Source of the DNA: DASSUC01 sp035649895
GTDB taxonomy: Bacteria; Actinomycetota; Actinomycetes; Mycobacteriales; Micromonosporaceae
DNA: 28,395 nt
Assembly (NCBI GenBank): GCA_035649895.1
Contig: DASRIS010000149.1
Coordinates: forward strand, 1 to 28,395
Direction: 5' to 3'
Each line of letters begins with the position of its first letter. Within the stretch, counting starts at the first letter, position 1. Both the position numbers and the translations under genes were made by a program. Below, piece after piece: positions 6,955 to 14,326 of this stretch. Below the pieces are notes generated by a model. It worked only from the letters and a program-made list of their open reading frames with translations, searched no databases and was not told where the DNA came from.

Positions 6955-8223
6955 TCAGCGGGGGTACGCCGGGAACGCGGCGACCAGGGTGACCACCTCG
7001 GCGGCGACCTCGGCGAGTGCCACCTGCCCGGCCGAGGTCTGCGGGTCGGCGCAGACCGCCCGGCATACCAGGGCCGCGATCCGGCGCATCTGCACCTCGC
7101 GCATGCCCTGGGTGGTCACCGAGGCGGTGCCCACCCGGATGCCGCTGGCCACCATCGGCTTGTGCGGATCGTACGGGATGGCGTTCTTGTTCAGGGTGAT
7201 CCGCGCGGCGTCGCAGCGGGTCTCGGCAGTGCGCCCGGTGACGTCGAGCGGGCGCAGGTCGACCAGGGCGAGGTGGGTGTCGGTGCCACCGGAGACCGGC
7301 CGCATACCCTCGGCGGCGAGCGCCTCGGCCAGCGCCCGCGCGTTCGCCACGACCTGCCGGGCGTAGTCGGCGAACTCCGGCATGGCCGCCTCCCGCAGGG
7401 CCACCGCCTTGGCCGCCACCGCGTGCATGAGCGGCCCGCCCTGGGTGAACGGGAACACCGCCCGGTCGATGCGCGTGGCGAGCTCGCCGCGGCAGAGGAT
7501 CATGCCGCCGCGCGGGCCGCGCAGCACCTTGTGGGTGGTGGCGGACACCACGTCGGCGTAGGGCACCGGCGACGGGATCACCTTGCCGGCCACCAGGCCG
7601 ATGAAGTGCGCGGCGTCGACCATCAGGTACGCGCCCACCTCGTCGGCGATCTCCCGGAACGCGGCGAAGTCGATCAGGCGCGGGTACGCGGTCGCGCCGC
7701 AGATCACCAGCTTCGGGCGGTGCTTGAGGGCGAGGTCGCGGACCTGGTCGTAGTCGATCAGCTCGGTGTCCGGCCGGACCGGGTAGCCGACCGTGGCGAA
7801 CCAGCACCCGGAGAAGTTGACCTTGCTGCCGTGGGTCAGGTGGCCGCCGTGCGGCAGGTCCATGGCGAGCACTATGTCCCCGGGGTCCAGCAGCGCCGCG
7901 TACACCGCCAGGTTCGCCGACGCGCCGCTGTGCGGCTGGAGGTTGGCGTGCTCGGCCTCGAACAGCGCCTTGGCGCGCTCGATGCCCAGCTGCTCCGCCT
8001 GGTCCACCTGGGCGCACCCGCCGTAGTAGCGCCGGCCCGGGTACCCCTCGGCGTACTTGTTCGTCAGCGTCGAGCCCAGCGCGGCCAGCACCGCCGGGGA
8101 GGTGAGGTTCTCGCTGGCGATCAGCTGGAGACCGCCGCGGAGCCGGGCCAGCTCACCGAGGACCACCGACGCGATCTCCGGGTCGGTCTGCTCGAGCGCG
8201 GCGAAGTCCGGCCCCCAGAACAC
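6955..8223 (-). CDS. glyA: Serine hydroxymethyltransferase
   Basis: PLP enzyme that interconverts serine and glycine while charging tetrahydrofolate; cytosolic one-carbon metabolism. 422 aa from GTG at 8223 (MFWGPDFAALEQTDPEI), the usual family length. Seen: IASENLTS (35-42), the glycine-rich NKYAEGYPGRRYYGGC (55-70), PHSGASAN (97-104), and the PLP lysine in TTHKVLRGPRGG (Lys232). The open frame continues upstream of 8223, but that part overlaps the phosphatase gene and is not family-like. Start context is weak. It begins 5 bp after the phosphatase stop, and the AtpI-like gene follows 19 bp later, suggesting one transcript. Confidence 0.96.
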   Translation of the reverse strand: MFWGPDFAALEQTDPEIASVVLGELARLRGGLQLIASENLTSPAVLAALGSTLTNKYAEGYPGRRYYGGCAQVDQAEQLGIERAKALFEAEHANLQPHSGASANLAVYAALLDPGDIVLAMDLPHGGHLTHGSKVNFSGCWFATVGYPVRPDTELIDYDQVRDLALKHRPKLVICGATAYPRLIDFAAFREIADEVGAYLMVDAAHFIGLVAGKVIPSPVPYADVVSATTHKVLRGPRGGMILCRGELATRIDRAVFPFTQGGPLMHAVAAKAVALREAAMPEFADYARQVVANARALAEALAAEGMRPVSGGTDTHLALVDLRPLDVTGRTAETRCDAARITLNKNAIPYDPHKPMVASGIRVGTASVTTQGMREVQMRRIAALVCRAVCADPQTSAGQVALAEVAAEVVTLVAAFPAYPR

Positions 8224-8228
8224 GCCGC

Positions 8229-8858
8229 TCAGGTTACCCGGGTACGGCTGGGCGCACCGGCGCGCTGGAGCAGCAGGGCCTCGGCGAGGGGGCGTACCAC
8301 CCGGTCGATGACGTCGGCCACCCGCGAGAAGTGCCGGTCCCCGCGGCCCCACGGGTCCTCGACCTCGTCGCCGGGCTCGGCCGCCCGCCCGCCGCGGGCC
8401 GCGTGCAGCGCCTCGACCAGGGCGGCGCCGCGGGCCGCCACAGCCTCTGGCCGCAGCTCCGCCGGGGGCAGGCTGGCCAGGTCGACCGCCGGCAGCAGCC
8501 GCCCCAGCTCGCCGAGTACGAAGGTGCGCCCGGCCGCGTCCGGCCGCAGCGACACGACGTACTCCACCTGCTCGGCGGTTGCGGTGAGCACGAGGTCGGC
8601 GGTGTCGATGTGCTCGGCGCGCAGCCGGCGGGCGGTGAAGCCGGTGTCGTCACCGCCCCGGGCCCGCAGCTGCCGGGCGGCCGGCGGGTTCATCGGCTGG
8701 CCCTCGTGCCACCCGCCAGTGCCCGCGCTGGCGCTGTAGACCAGCTCGTCCGCCAGCTCCCCGGCGACCTGGCGTACCGCCGCGGCGAAGAGCCGCTCAG
8801 CCATTGGCGACCGGCAGATGTTGCCCATGCAGATGTGCAGCACGCCGAACGGCGGCAC
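8229..8858 (-). CDS. Low-molecular-weight protein tyrosine phosphatase family protein
   Basis: 209 aa from GTG at 8858 (MPPFGVLHICMGNICRSP), 2 bp after the tsaC stop. The P-loop C-X5-R signature CMGNICR occupies residues 10-16 with the nucleophile Cys10. The general-acid region is probably EDPWGRGD near the C-terminus. Family: cytosolic phosphatases acting on phosphotyrosine proteins, including enzymes that control cell-wall polysaccharide kinases, and a related arsenate reductase branch; substrate unknown here. It is longer than the usual 150-170 aa because of a middle stretch (ELGRLLPAVDLASLPPAELRPE). The same frame is open far upstream, to 10091, but that stretch is antisense-like noise over tsaC and prmC. 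Relatives in Streptomyces also place such a gene between the tsaC homologue and glyA (from memory). Confidence 0.88.
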   Translation of the reverse strand: MPPFGVLHICMGNICRSPMAERLFAAAVRQVAGELADELVYSASAGTGGWHEGQPMNPPAARQLRARGGDDTGFTARRLRAEHIDTADLVLTATAEQVEYVVSLRPDAAGRTFVLGELGRLLPAVDLASLPPAELRPEAVAARGAALVEALHAARGGRAAEPGDEVEDPWGRGDRHFSRVADVIDRVVRPLAEALLLQRAGAPSRTRVT

Positions 8859-8860
8859 CG

Positions 8861-9505
8861 CTAGACCCCCGCCGGGAGGATGGCCGGAACCACGTCGCGC
8901 AGCTTCTCCAGCGGGACCGCCCCGTCGCGCAGCACCCGCGGCACGTCCCCGGTCACGTCCACGATCGTGCTCGGCACCGGGTCCGGGCACGGGCCGGCTT
9001 CGAGGTAGACGCTGACCGAGTAGGACAGCTGCTCGCGCGCCTGCTCGGCGGTTAGCGCGGGCGGCTCGCCGGTCTTGTTCGCCGACGACACCGCCATCGG
9101 GCCGGTCTCGCGCAGCACCTCCAGCGCCACCGGGTGCAGCGGCATCCGCACCGCCACCGTGCCGTCGGTGTCCCCGAGGTCCCACTGGAGGGTGGGCGAG
9201 TGCTCGACGACGATGGTCAGCGCCCCTGGCCAGAACGCGTCGACCAGGTCCCGGGCCACCTGCGGCAGGCTCACCACGAGGCCGTCGACGGTGTGCTTGG
9301 AACCGACCAGGACCGGCGGCGGCACGTGCCGGCCCCGCCCCTTGGCGCCCAGCAGCGCCTCGACCGACCACGCCTTGAACGCGTCGGCGCCGAGGCCGTA
9401 CACGGTGTCGGTGGGCAGGACCACCAGGTCGCCACGCCGCACCGCCTCGACCGCTGCGGCGACGCCGCGGTCCCGGTCGGCGAGGGTACGGCAGTCGTAG
9501 AGCAT
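8861..9505 (-). CDS. tsaC: Threonylcarbamoyladenylate synthase (Sua5/YciO/YrdC family)
   Basis: Makes threonylcarbamoyl-AMP from threonine, bicarbonate and ATP, the first step of the t6A37 modification of ANN-decoding tRNAs. 214 aa from ATG at 9505 (a GTG three bases upstream is also possible). Seen: the signature PTDTVYGLG at 31-39, the KGR-containing segment LGAKGRGRHVPPPVLV, WPGALTIVV, VAVRMPLHP and SSANKTGEP. This is YrdC-domain length without the extra C-terminal Sua5 domain. The Lys-Arg-x-x-x-Lys pattern typical of the family is less regular here (KGRGRHVPPP). Neighbours are 9 bp (prmC) and 2 bp (phosphatase) away, so an operon is likely. Confidence 0.93.
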   Translation of the reverse strand: MLYDCRTLADRDRGVAAAVEAVRRGDLVVLPTDTVYGLGADAFKAWSVEALLGAKGRGRHVPPPVLVGSKHTVDGLVVSLPQVARDLVDAFWPGALTIVVEHSPTLQWDLGDTDGTVAVRMPLHPVALEVLRETGPMAVSSANKTGEPPALTAEQAREQLSYSVSVYLEAGPCPDPVPSTIVDVTGDVPRVLRDGAVPLEKLRDVVPAILPAGV

Positions 9506-9514
9506 CACGAGTGG

Positions 9515-10405
9515 TCAGTCTGCCATCTCCTGCGGTGCCCGCCGACGGGCCGTGGCGAAGCGGGGCCGGCCGGCGAGGTCGGCATGGTCGCGGACGTCGT
9601 CGAAGCGGCCATCGGCGCGCAGCAGCGCGGGTACGGCCTCGCCGTGCGAGTCGTCGTGCTCGATGCCCACCCGGCCGCCGGGCCGTAGCAGCGCCGCCAC
9701 CCGGGCCACCACCGGCCGGATGACGGCGAGCCCGTCCGGGCCGGCGAACACGGCGTCGGCCGGGTCGTGGTCGCTGACCTCGGCGTCCACCTGCGTGCCC
9801 GCCGGCACGTACGGCGGGTTGCACAGCACCAGGTCCACCTGTCCGTCCAAGGTGGACAGCGTGGCCGGGTCGGTGGCGTCGCCGGCCACCACCTCGACGG
9901 GCGGGTCCCCGGCGGCCACCCGCACCGCGGCGTTGCGCCGCAGCCACGCCAGGGCCGCCGGGGCGCGCTCCACCGCGTACACCCGGCCCGGTGGCCCCTC
10001 CTGGGCGACGGCGAGCGCGACGGCGCCGGCGCCGGCGCACAGGTCCACCACGCACGGCCCCCCAAGGTCTCGCAGGACTTCCAGGCCCCACTCGACCAGC
10101 AGCTCGGTCTCTGGCCGGGGGATGAACACGCCCGGCCCCACCGCGAGCTCGAGCCGCCGGAAGCCGGCGCTGCCGAGCAGGTGCTGCAGCGGCACCCGGC
10201 GCGCGCGCAAGGCCACCAGCTGGTCGAAGGCGGCCAGCCGCGCTCCGGTGAGGCCGCCGGCGAGCACCAGCCGGCTGCGCGGTACGCCCAGCACGTGCGC
10301 TGCGAGCAGCTCCGCGTCGGCGCGCGGGGCGGCGACCCCGGCCTCGCGCAGCACCGACGCGGCACGCGCGATGACCGCCGACCGACTAGCGTGATCCGCC
10401 GGCAT
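9515..10405 (-). CDS. prmC: Peptide chain release factor N5-glutamine methyltransferase
   Basis: Methylates the glutamine of the GGQ motif of RF1/RF2 using S-adenosylmethionine. 296 aa from ATG at 10405, chosen because AGGGGAG stands 6 bases before it; the open frame reaches 10474 but has no binding site there. Seen: the N-terminal helical domain (to about residue 85), IPRPETE at 95-101, the SAM motif DLCAGAGAVAL at 121-131, and the catalytic NPPY at 196-199. Its substrate RF1 (prfA, 12774-13841) lies on the same strand but is separated by a plus-strand cyclase/TA island. tsaC follows 9 bp downstream. Confidence 0.95.
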   Translation of the reverse strand: MPADHASRSAVIARAASVLREAGVAAPRADAELLAAHVLGVPRSRLVLAGGLTGARLAAFDQLVALRARRVPLQHLLGSAGFRRLELAVGPGVFIPRPETELLVEWGLEVLRDLGGPCVVDLCAGAGAVALAVAQEGPPGRVYAVERAPAALAWLRRNAAVRVAAGDPPVEVVAGDATDPATLSTLDGQVDLVLCNPPYVPAGTQVDAEVSDHDPADAVFAGPDGLAVIRPVVARVAALLRPGGRVGIEHDDSHGEAVPALLRADGRFDDVRDHADLAGRPRFATARRRAPQEMAD

Positions 10406-10479
10406 GGACGGCTCCCCTGCGTTCGCTGTCACGTGATAATCATTAGGCTCACCCGACAGGTTGGTGGGAGGCATACTTC
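10406..10479. promoter_or_regulatory. Divergent control region between prmC and the diguanylate cyclase gene
   Basis: 74 bp shared by two divergent genes. Seen: the 8-bp palindrome TCACGTGA (10429-10436), running into the near-palindrome TGATAATCATTA (10434-10445), which equals the central 12 bases of the Fur-box consensus, and then TTAGGCTCACC, which resembles one arm of an actinobacterial IdeR/DmdR iron box. GATAAT at 10435-10440 could also serve as a plus-strand -10. GGGAGG near 10465-10471 is the binding site for the cyclase GTG. Which of these is used is unknown. Confidence 0.45.
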
Positions 10480-12015
10480 GTGACCCGGCCCGACGTCGTC
10501 GTCAGCCACACCGAGGCGCTGGAGCGCGCCCGGTCGATGCTGATCGCGGACCGGGCCGGCGAGGCCGAGGCACTCGGCCAGTGGGTCGCCGCCTCCACCC
10601 AGGACCCGGCTGAGCGCGGGCATGCCCTCGTCCTGTGCGCCACTGCGCTGCTCAACATGGGCCGTCCCGAGCAGTGCCGCGAGGCGGTCCAGGCCGGCCT
10701 GTCCATAGTGCGCGGCCTGCGCGAGCCCTACCTGCTCGGCCACCTTAACGCCCTGGCGGCGCTGACCCACCGGCACGACGCGCTGGAGAACGCCGTCATC
10801 CACCTGGTGCACAGCGCCCGGGCGATGCGGCAGGCGAACCCCACCGACCCGATCACCCCATGGGGCTGGCACGACCTCGCGATGGCCTACTCCTACCTGG
10901 GCTTCCACGGCCACGCGGTGAGCGCGATTGAGCAGGCGCGCACCCTTGCGGTCGCCGTCGGCATGCCGGAGGAGAGGTTCGCCGCCCCGGGCATCCGGGT
11001 GCGCAACGCCACCTCCCTCGACCATCACGGCGACACCGACGGGTGCGTCCGGGTGCTGCGCGCGGTAGCCGCCGACCTCGCCCGCCACGAGCGCAGCGGC
11101 CACCTGGAGCTGGTCCGCCCCAGCGGCCTGGCGGCGTACGGGTACGCCGTCGCCCGCCTGGCCGCCCTCGGCCACCGGCTGGATGTGGACGCGTGCGCCG
11201 CGTTCCGCCGGGGCGGCGGCAACCGGCGTGCCCGAGACCTGAGAGCGCTCGGCGAGGTGTGCCTGGCGATCCGCGACGGCCAGCCGGACGAGGCCCTGGA
11301 CCGGCTGGAGAAGGTGGAGGTCTCCCCGGACACGCTCGGGCCGGCCGAGGTGCCGCGGTTGCGCGCCCTGGCGCACCTTCGGGCCGGTGACTTCCGCGCG
11401 GCGTACGAGGCGGACCGCGAGGTGGCCCGGGCGGTGGCGGCAGGAGCCGACCGGCTGCGCGACACCTTCGTCGAAGGGGTCGCGGCCCGCCTGGAGCACG
11501 GCGAGCTGCGACGCACCGCCGCCCGGTACGCCGGCGACGCGCTCACCGACCCGCTCACCGGCCTGCCCAACCGGCGCCACCTCGAGCGCTACGTCGACGA
11601 GATGATCGACCGCGGCGAGCAGGCCGTGGTCGGCGTGTGCGACCTGGACGGCTTCAAGCTGGTCAACACGGTCCACGGCCACCTCGCCGGGGACCTGGTG
11701 CTGCAACGGGTCAGCGGGATCATCGCCCGGGTGATGCGGCGCGGTGACTTCGTGGCGCGCTACGGCGGCGACGAGTTCGTCGTGGTGCTGCCGAGCACCA
11801 CGCTGTCGGACGCCGCAGACGTGGCGCACCGCATCGTCGCCGCGGTCCGCACCGAGGACTGGCACGGCCTGGTGCCGGGCACACCGATCGCGGTGAGCAT
11901 CGGCTGGGCCGATGTGGCCGGACCGCAGATGGAGCTGGGCCGGGCGCTGGTCCAGGCGTTCGAGGCCGCCGACCGGGCCATGCTGCGCGCGAAGACCCGG
12001 GTTCGCGCCTCCTAG
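10480..12015 (+). CDS. TPR-like protein with a C-terminal GGDEF diguanylate cyclase domain
   Basis: 511 aa from GTG at 10480, with GGGAGG about 9 bases upstream. Residues 1 to about 340 are helical repeats with TPR-like spacing (AERGHALVLCATALLNMG, LGHLNALAAL, WHDLAMAYSYLGFHGHA) and no transmembrane helix, so the protein is cytosolic. The GGDEF domain starts near LTDPLTGLPNRR (about 354-365). The active site is intact, GGDEF at 429-433 in RYGGDEFVVVLP. An RxxD product-inhibition site (Arg420-Asp423, RRGD) lies exactly five residues before it. Cyclic-di-GMP synthesis with feedback inhibition is therefore expected; no EAL domain is present. The TPR part probably senses a protein partner. The gene is opposite in strand to the flanking prmC and prfA, which are adjacent in M. 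tuberculosis. Confidence 0.9.
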   Translation: MTRPDVVVSHTEALERARSMLIADRAGEAEALGQWVAASTQDPAERGHALVLCATALLNMGRPEQCREAVQAGLSIVRGLREPYLLGHLNALAALTHRHDALENAVIHLVHSARAMRQANPTDPITPWGWHDLAMAYSYLGFHGHAVSAIEQARTLAVAVGMPEERFAAPGIRVRNATSLDHHGDTDGCVRVLRAVAADLARHERSGHLELVRPSGLAAYGYAVARLAALGHRLDVDACAAFRRGGGNRRARDLRALGEVCLAIRDGQPDEALDRLEKVEVSPDTLGPAEVPRLRALAHLRAGDFRAAYEADREVARAVAAGADRLRDTFVEGVAARLEHGELRRTAARYAGDALTDPLTGLPNRRHLERYVDEMIDRGEQAVVGVCDLDGFKLVNTVHGHLAGDLVLQRVSGIIARVMRRGDFVARYGGDEFVVVLPSTTLSDAADVAHRIVAAVRTEDWHGLVPGTPIAVSIGWADVAGPQMELGRALVQAFEAADRAMLRAKTRVRAS

Positions 12016-12023
12016 CGCCGCCG

Positions 12024-12064
12024 TGTAGCACTTTGTAGCACCAGGCCGAGTCGTCCCGTACTCT
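12024..12064 (+). promoter_or_regulatory. Promoter and probable operator of the toxin-antitoxin pair
   Basis: Two perfect copies of TGTAGCAC at 12024-12031 and 12034-12041, spaced 10 bp (one helical turn), lie directly upstream of a TANNNT-type -10, TACTCT at 12059-12064. Such spacing suits cooperative binding by the antitoxin complex and autoregulation; this is inference. With this -10, transcription would begin at about 12071, immediately before an in-frame GTG at 12072. Confidence 0.5.
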
Positions 12065-12065
12065 C

Positions 12066-12341
12066 ATGGTTGTGGCCCAACCAGTCCCTCACGAGATCAC
12101 CCAGCGCCAGCTCCGCAACGACTCCGGCGCGATCATGCGCGGCGTCGAGCGGGGCGAGTCCTACACCATCACCCGCAACGGCACGCCGATCGGCCGGCTG
12201 GTCCCACTGCGGCGGCGCACCTTCGTCCCACGCGAAGAGGTGATGGCGGCGTTCGCCACCGCCCCAGTCCTCGACGCCGACCAGTTCCGCAGCGACATCG
12301 ACGGTCTCGCCGCACAGGACCTGCCCGACCGTGAATGGTGA
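12066..12341 (+). CDS. vapB: Type II antitoxin, Phd/YefM-like family
   Basis: 91 aa from ATG at 12066. The core HEITQRQLRNDSGAIMRGVE followed by GESYTITRNGTPIGRLVPL is the DNA-binding Phd/YefM fold; the C-terminal part (VLDADQFRSDIDGLAAQD) would wrap the toxin. No ribosome-binding site precedes the ATG. The GTG at 12072 (MAQPVPHEITQRQLR) fits family N-termini better and lies 7 bases after the -10 TACTCT, so a leaderless transcript starting at GTG is a good alternative. The stop TGA overlaps the toxin start by 11 bases, typical of coupled antitoxin-toxin pairs. Confidence 0.88.
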   Translation: MVVAQPVPHEITQRQLRNDSGAIMRGVERGESYTITRNGTPIGRLVPLRRRTFVPREEVMAAFATAPVLDADQFRSDIDGLAAQDLPDREW

Positions 12342-12747
12342 GCACCGGTCCCGCGGCCTGATCGACACGAACATCGTCATCCACCTGGGCGCGCTCGACC
12401 CGGCAGGCCTGCCGGAGGAGATGGTCATCTGCGCCGTCACCCTCGCCGAGCTGTCAGCCGGGCCGCACCACACCGACGACCCGGCCGAACGGGCACGGCG
12501 CACCAGCGTGCTTCAACACAGCGAGGCCACCTTTGACCCGCTGCCGTTCGACGCCGAAGCGGCCCGGGCCTTCGGGCTGGTCTCGGCCGCAGTGCGCGCC
12601 GTCGGCCGGACGCCTCGCCGCCGCCTCGCCGACCTGATGATCGCAGCCACCGCAGTCGCCAACCGGTTACCGCTCTACACCACCAACCCGGACGACTTTC
12701 TCGGTCTGGACGACCTCTTGGCCGTCGTCGCTGTGAAGAGACCCTGA
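12331..12747 (+). CDS. vapC: PIN-domain ribonuclease toxin, VapC family
   Basis: 138 aa from GTG at 12331, the first in-frame start; it overlaps the antitoxin end by 11 bases. PIN-domain acidic residues are all present: Asp12 in LIDTN, Glu40 in TLAELSAG, Asp101 in RRLADLMIAATA, and the Asp pair 121-122 in TTNPDDF. The length is normal for VapC. VapC toxins cleave specific RNAs (tRNA, rRNA or mRNA); the target cannot be told from sequence. It ends 26 bp before the end of prfA on the opposite strand, with no terminator visible between, so readthrough would be antisense to prfA. Confidence 0.92.
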   Translation: MNGEHRSRGLIDTNIVIHLGALDPAGLPEEMVICAVTLAELSAGPHHTDDPAERARRTSVLQHSEATFDPLPFDAEAARAFGLVSAAVRAVGRTPRRRLADLMIAATAVANRLPLYTTNPDDFLGLDDLLAVVAVKRP

Positions 12748-12773
12748 CCCGGCCAGCAGCAGTTTCTTCGTCG

Positions 12774-13841
12774 CTAGCCGGCAAGCCGGGCCGCCCGGTC
12801 GGCGGTGGCCAGCGCCTGCACCACCGCGTCGAGGTCGCCGGCGAGCACCAGATCCAGGTTGTACGCGGTGAAGCCGATGCGGTGGTCGGTGATCCGGTTC
12901 TGCGGGAAGTTATAGGTACGGATCCGCTCCGAGCGGTCCACAGTGCGCACCTGCGCCTTGCGGGCGTCCGAGGCGGCGGCGGCCGCCTCCTCCTGCGCCA
13001 GCAGCGCCAGCCGGGCCCGCAGCATGCGCATCGCCCGGTCCTTGTTCTGCAGCTGGGAGCGCTCGTTCTGGCAGGAGACCACGATGCCGGTCGGCAGGTG
13101 GGTGATGCGTACGGCGGAGTCGGTCGTGTTCACCGACTGGCCGCCCGGCCCGGACGAGCGGAACACGTCGACGCGCAGGTCCTTCTCGTCGACCTCCACC
13201 TCGGTCTCCTCCACCTCCGGGGTGACCAGCACGCCAGCGGCTGAGGTGTGGATGCGCCCCTGGGACTCGGTGACCGGCACCCGCTGCACCCGGTGCACGC
13301 CGCCCTCCCACTTCAGGCTCGACCACACACCGTTGCCGCCGTCCGGCACGCCCCGGGTCTTCACCGCCACCGCCACGTCCTTGTAGCCACCGAGGTCGGA
13401 CTCCTGCGAGCCGAGCACCTCGGTCGTCCAGCCGCGCCGCTCGGCGTACCGCAGGTACATGCGCAGCAGGTCCCCGGCGAACAGGGCCGACTCCTCGCCG
13501 CCCTCGCCCGCCTTGACCTCCAGGATCACGTCCTTGGCGTCGTTGGGGTCGCGCGGCATCAGCAGCTCGGCCAGGCGCTCCTCGACCTGGGTGACCCGGG
13601 CGGCCAGGGCCTCGGCCTCGGCCGCGAAGCTCGCGTCCTCGCCGGCGAGCTCGCGCGCGGCGCCGAGGTCGGCGCGGGCCTGGGTCAGCTCGGTCGCGGT
13701 CTTGTAGATCGGCGTCAGCTCGGCGAACCGGCGGCCCACCCGGCGCGCGGTCGCCTGGTCGGCGTGGATCGCCGGGTCGGCCAGCCGCTGCTCCAGCTCG
13801 GCGTACTCGTCCAGCAGTGTGCTGAGTCGGTCCGTGCTCAT
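12774..13841 (-). CDS. prfA: Peptide chain release factor 1
   Basis: Ends translation at UAA and UAG. 355 aa from ATG at 13841, chosen for the AGGGGGA site just upstream; the open frame extends to 13862 without support. The stop-recognition tripeptide is PVT (189-191) in RVQRVPVTESQGR, in place of the common PAT. The catalytic GGQ is at 233-235 in SSGPGGQSVNTT and is the expected PrmC methylation site. N- and C-terminal RF1 domains are complete. rpmE lies 68 bp upstream across a strong hairpin. prmC no longer follows directly. Confidence 0.97.
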   Translation of the reverse strand: MSTDRLSTLLDEYAELEQRLADPAIHADQATARRVGRRFAELTPIYKTATELTQARADLGAARELAGEDASFAAEAEALAARVTQVEERLAELLMPRDPNDAKDVILEVKAGEGGEESALFAGDLLRMYLRYAERRGWTTEVLGSQESDLGGYKDVAVAVKTRGVPDGGNGVWSSLKWEGGVHRVQRVPVTESQGRIHTSAAGVLVTPEVEETEVEVDEKDLRVDVFRSSGPGGQSVNTTDSAVRITHLPTGIVVSCQNERSQLQNKDRAMRMLRARLALLAQEEAAAAASDARKAQVRTVDRSERIRTYNFPQNRITDHRIGFTAYNLDLVLAGDLDAVVQALATADRAARLAG

Positions 13842-13866
13842 GGCGTCCCCCTGTCCGGGCACGGCA

Positions 13867-13901
13867 ACGGCGCCCGCCCCAAGGATCGGGGCGGGCGCCG
13901 T
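13867..13901 (-). terminator. Perfect 14-bp hairpin between rpmE and prfA
   Basis: ACGGCGCCCGCCCC (13867-13880) pairs perfectly with 13888-13901 around a 7-base loop. It starts 8 bases after the rpmE stop and ends 25 bases before the prfA start. No T tract follows on the minus strand. It could terminate, attenuate, or protect the rpmE transcript and so lower prfA expression relative to L31. Confidence 0.6.
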
Positions 13902-13909
13902 CCGCGCAG

Positions 13910-14161
13910 CTACTTGCCGGCCTTACCGGCCTTGCGGGCCTGGGCCTTGGCGGCCTGGGCCTTGGCGTACTTCTGCTGGAACTTCGCGACCCGGCCAGCG
14001 GTGTCGAGCACCCGCTGCTTGCCCGTGTAGAACGGGTGGCAGACGTTGCACGTCTCGACGTGGATCGCGCCGTTGCGCGCGGTGCTCCGCGTGGTGAACG
14101 AGTTACCGCAGGAGCAGGTGACCTCGGTGGTCACGTACTGCGGGTGGATGTTCGGCTTCAT
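13910..14161 (-). CDS. rpmE: 50S ribosomal protein L31, zinc-binding type
   Basis: 83 aa from ATG at 14161, with AGAGGGA upstream; the open frame reaches 14272 but only the part from MKPNIHPQY is family-like. Four cysteines (16, 18, 38, 41) in CSCGNSF and CNVCHPF make the zinc-containing (C+) form. The core is VETCNVCHPFYTGKQRVLD. The C-terminal tail is Ala/Lys-rich (KAQAAKAQARKAGKAGK), as often found in high-GC bacteria. It lies between rho and prfA as in M. tuberculosis. Confidence 0.97.
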   Translation of the reverse strand: MKPNIHPQYVTTEVTCSCGNSFTTRSTARNGAIHVETCNVCHPFYTGKQRVLDTAGRVAKFQQKYAKAQAAKAQARKAGKAGK

Positions 14162-14326
14162 GGGTTGTCCCTCTCGCGCTGTGGTCGCCGGGTCGCCGTC
14201 TGCACCGCCACCATCAGGTGCGGCAGCGGCTCGGGCGTGAACCGGTACCGGGCCGACGTACCAGTGTGCCATGGCGTCGGCACAACAGGTCTGGCGCCCG
14301 CCGCATTCCCACGGCTGTGCCTGCCG

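Noticed and set aside
8859..10091. Upstream extension of the phosphatase frame, seemingly giving a 620-aa protein
   Set aside because: The extra part overlaps tsaC and prmC in another frame and is Gly/Arg/Pro-rich noise; the GTG at 8858 fits the family.
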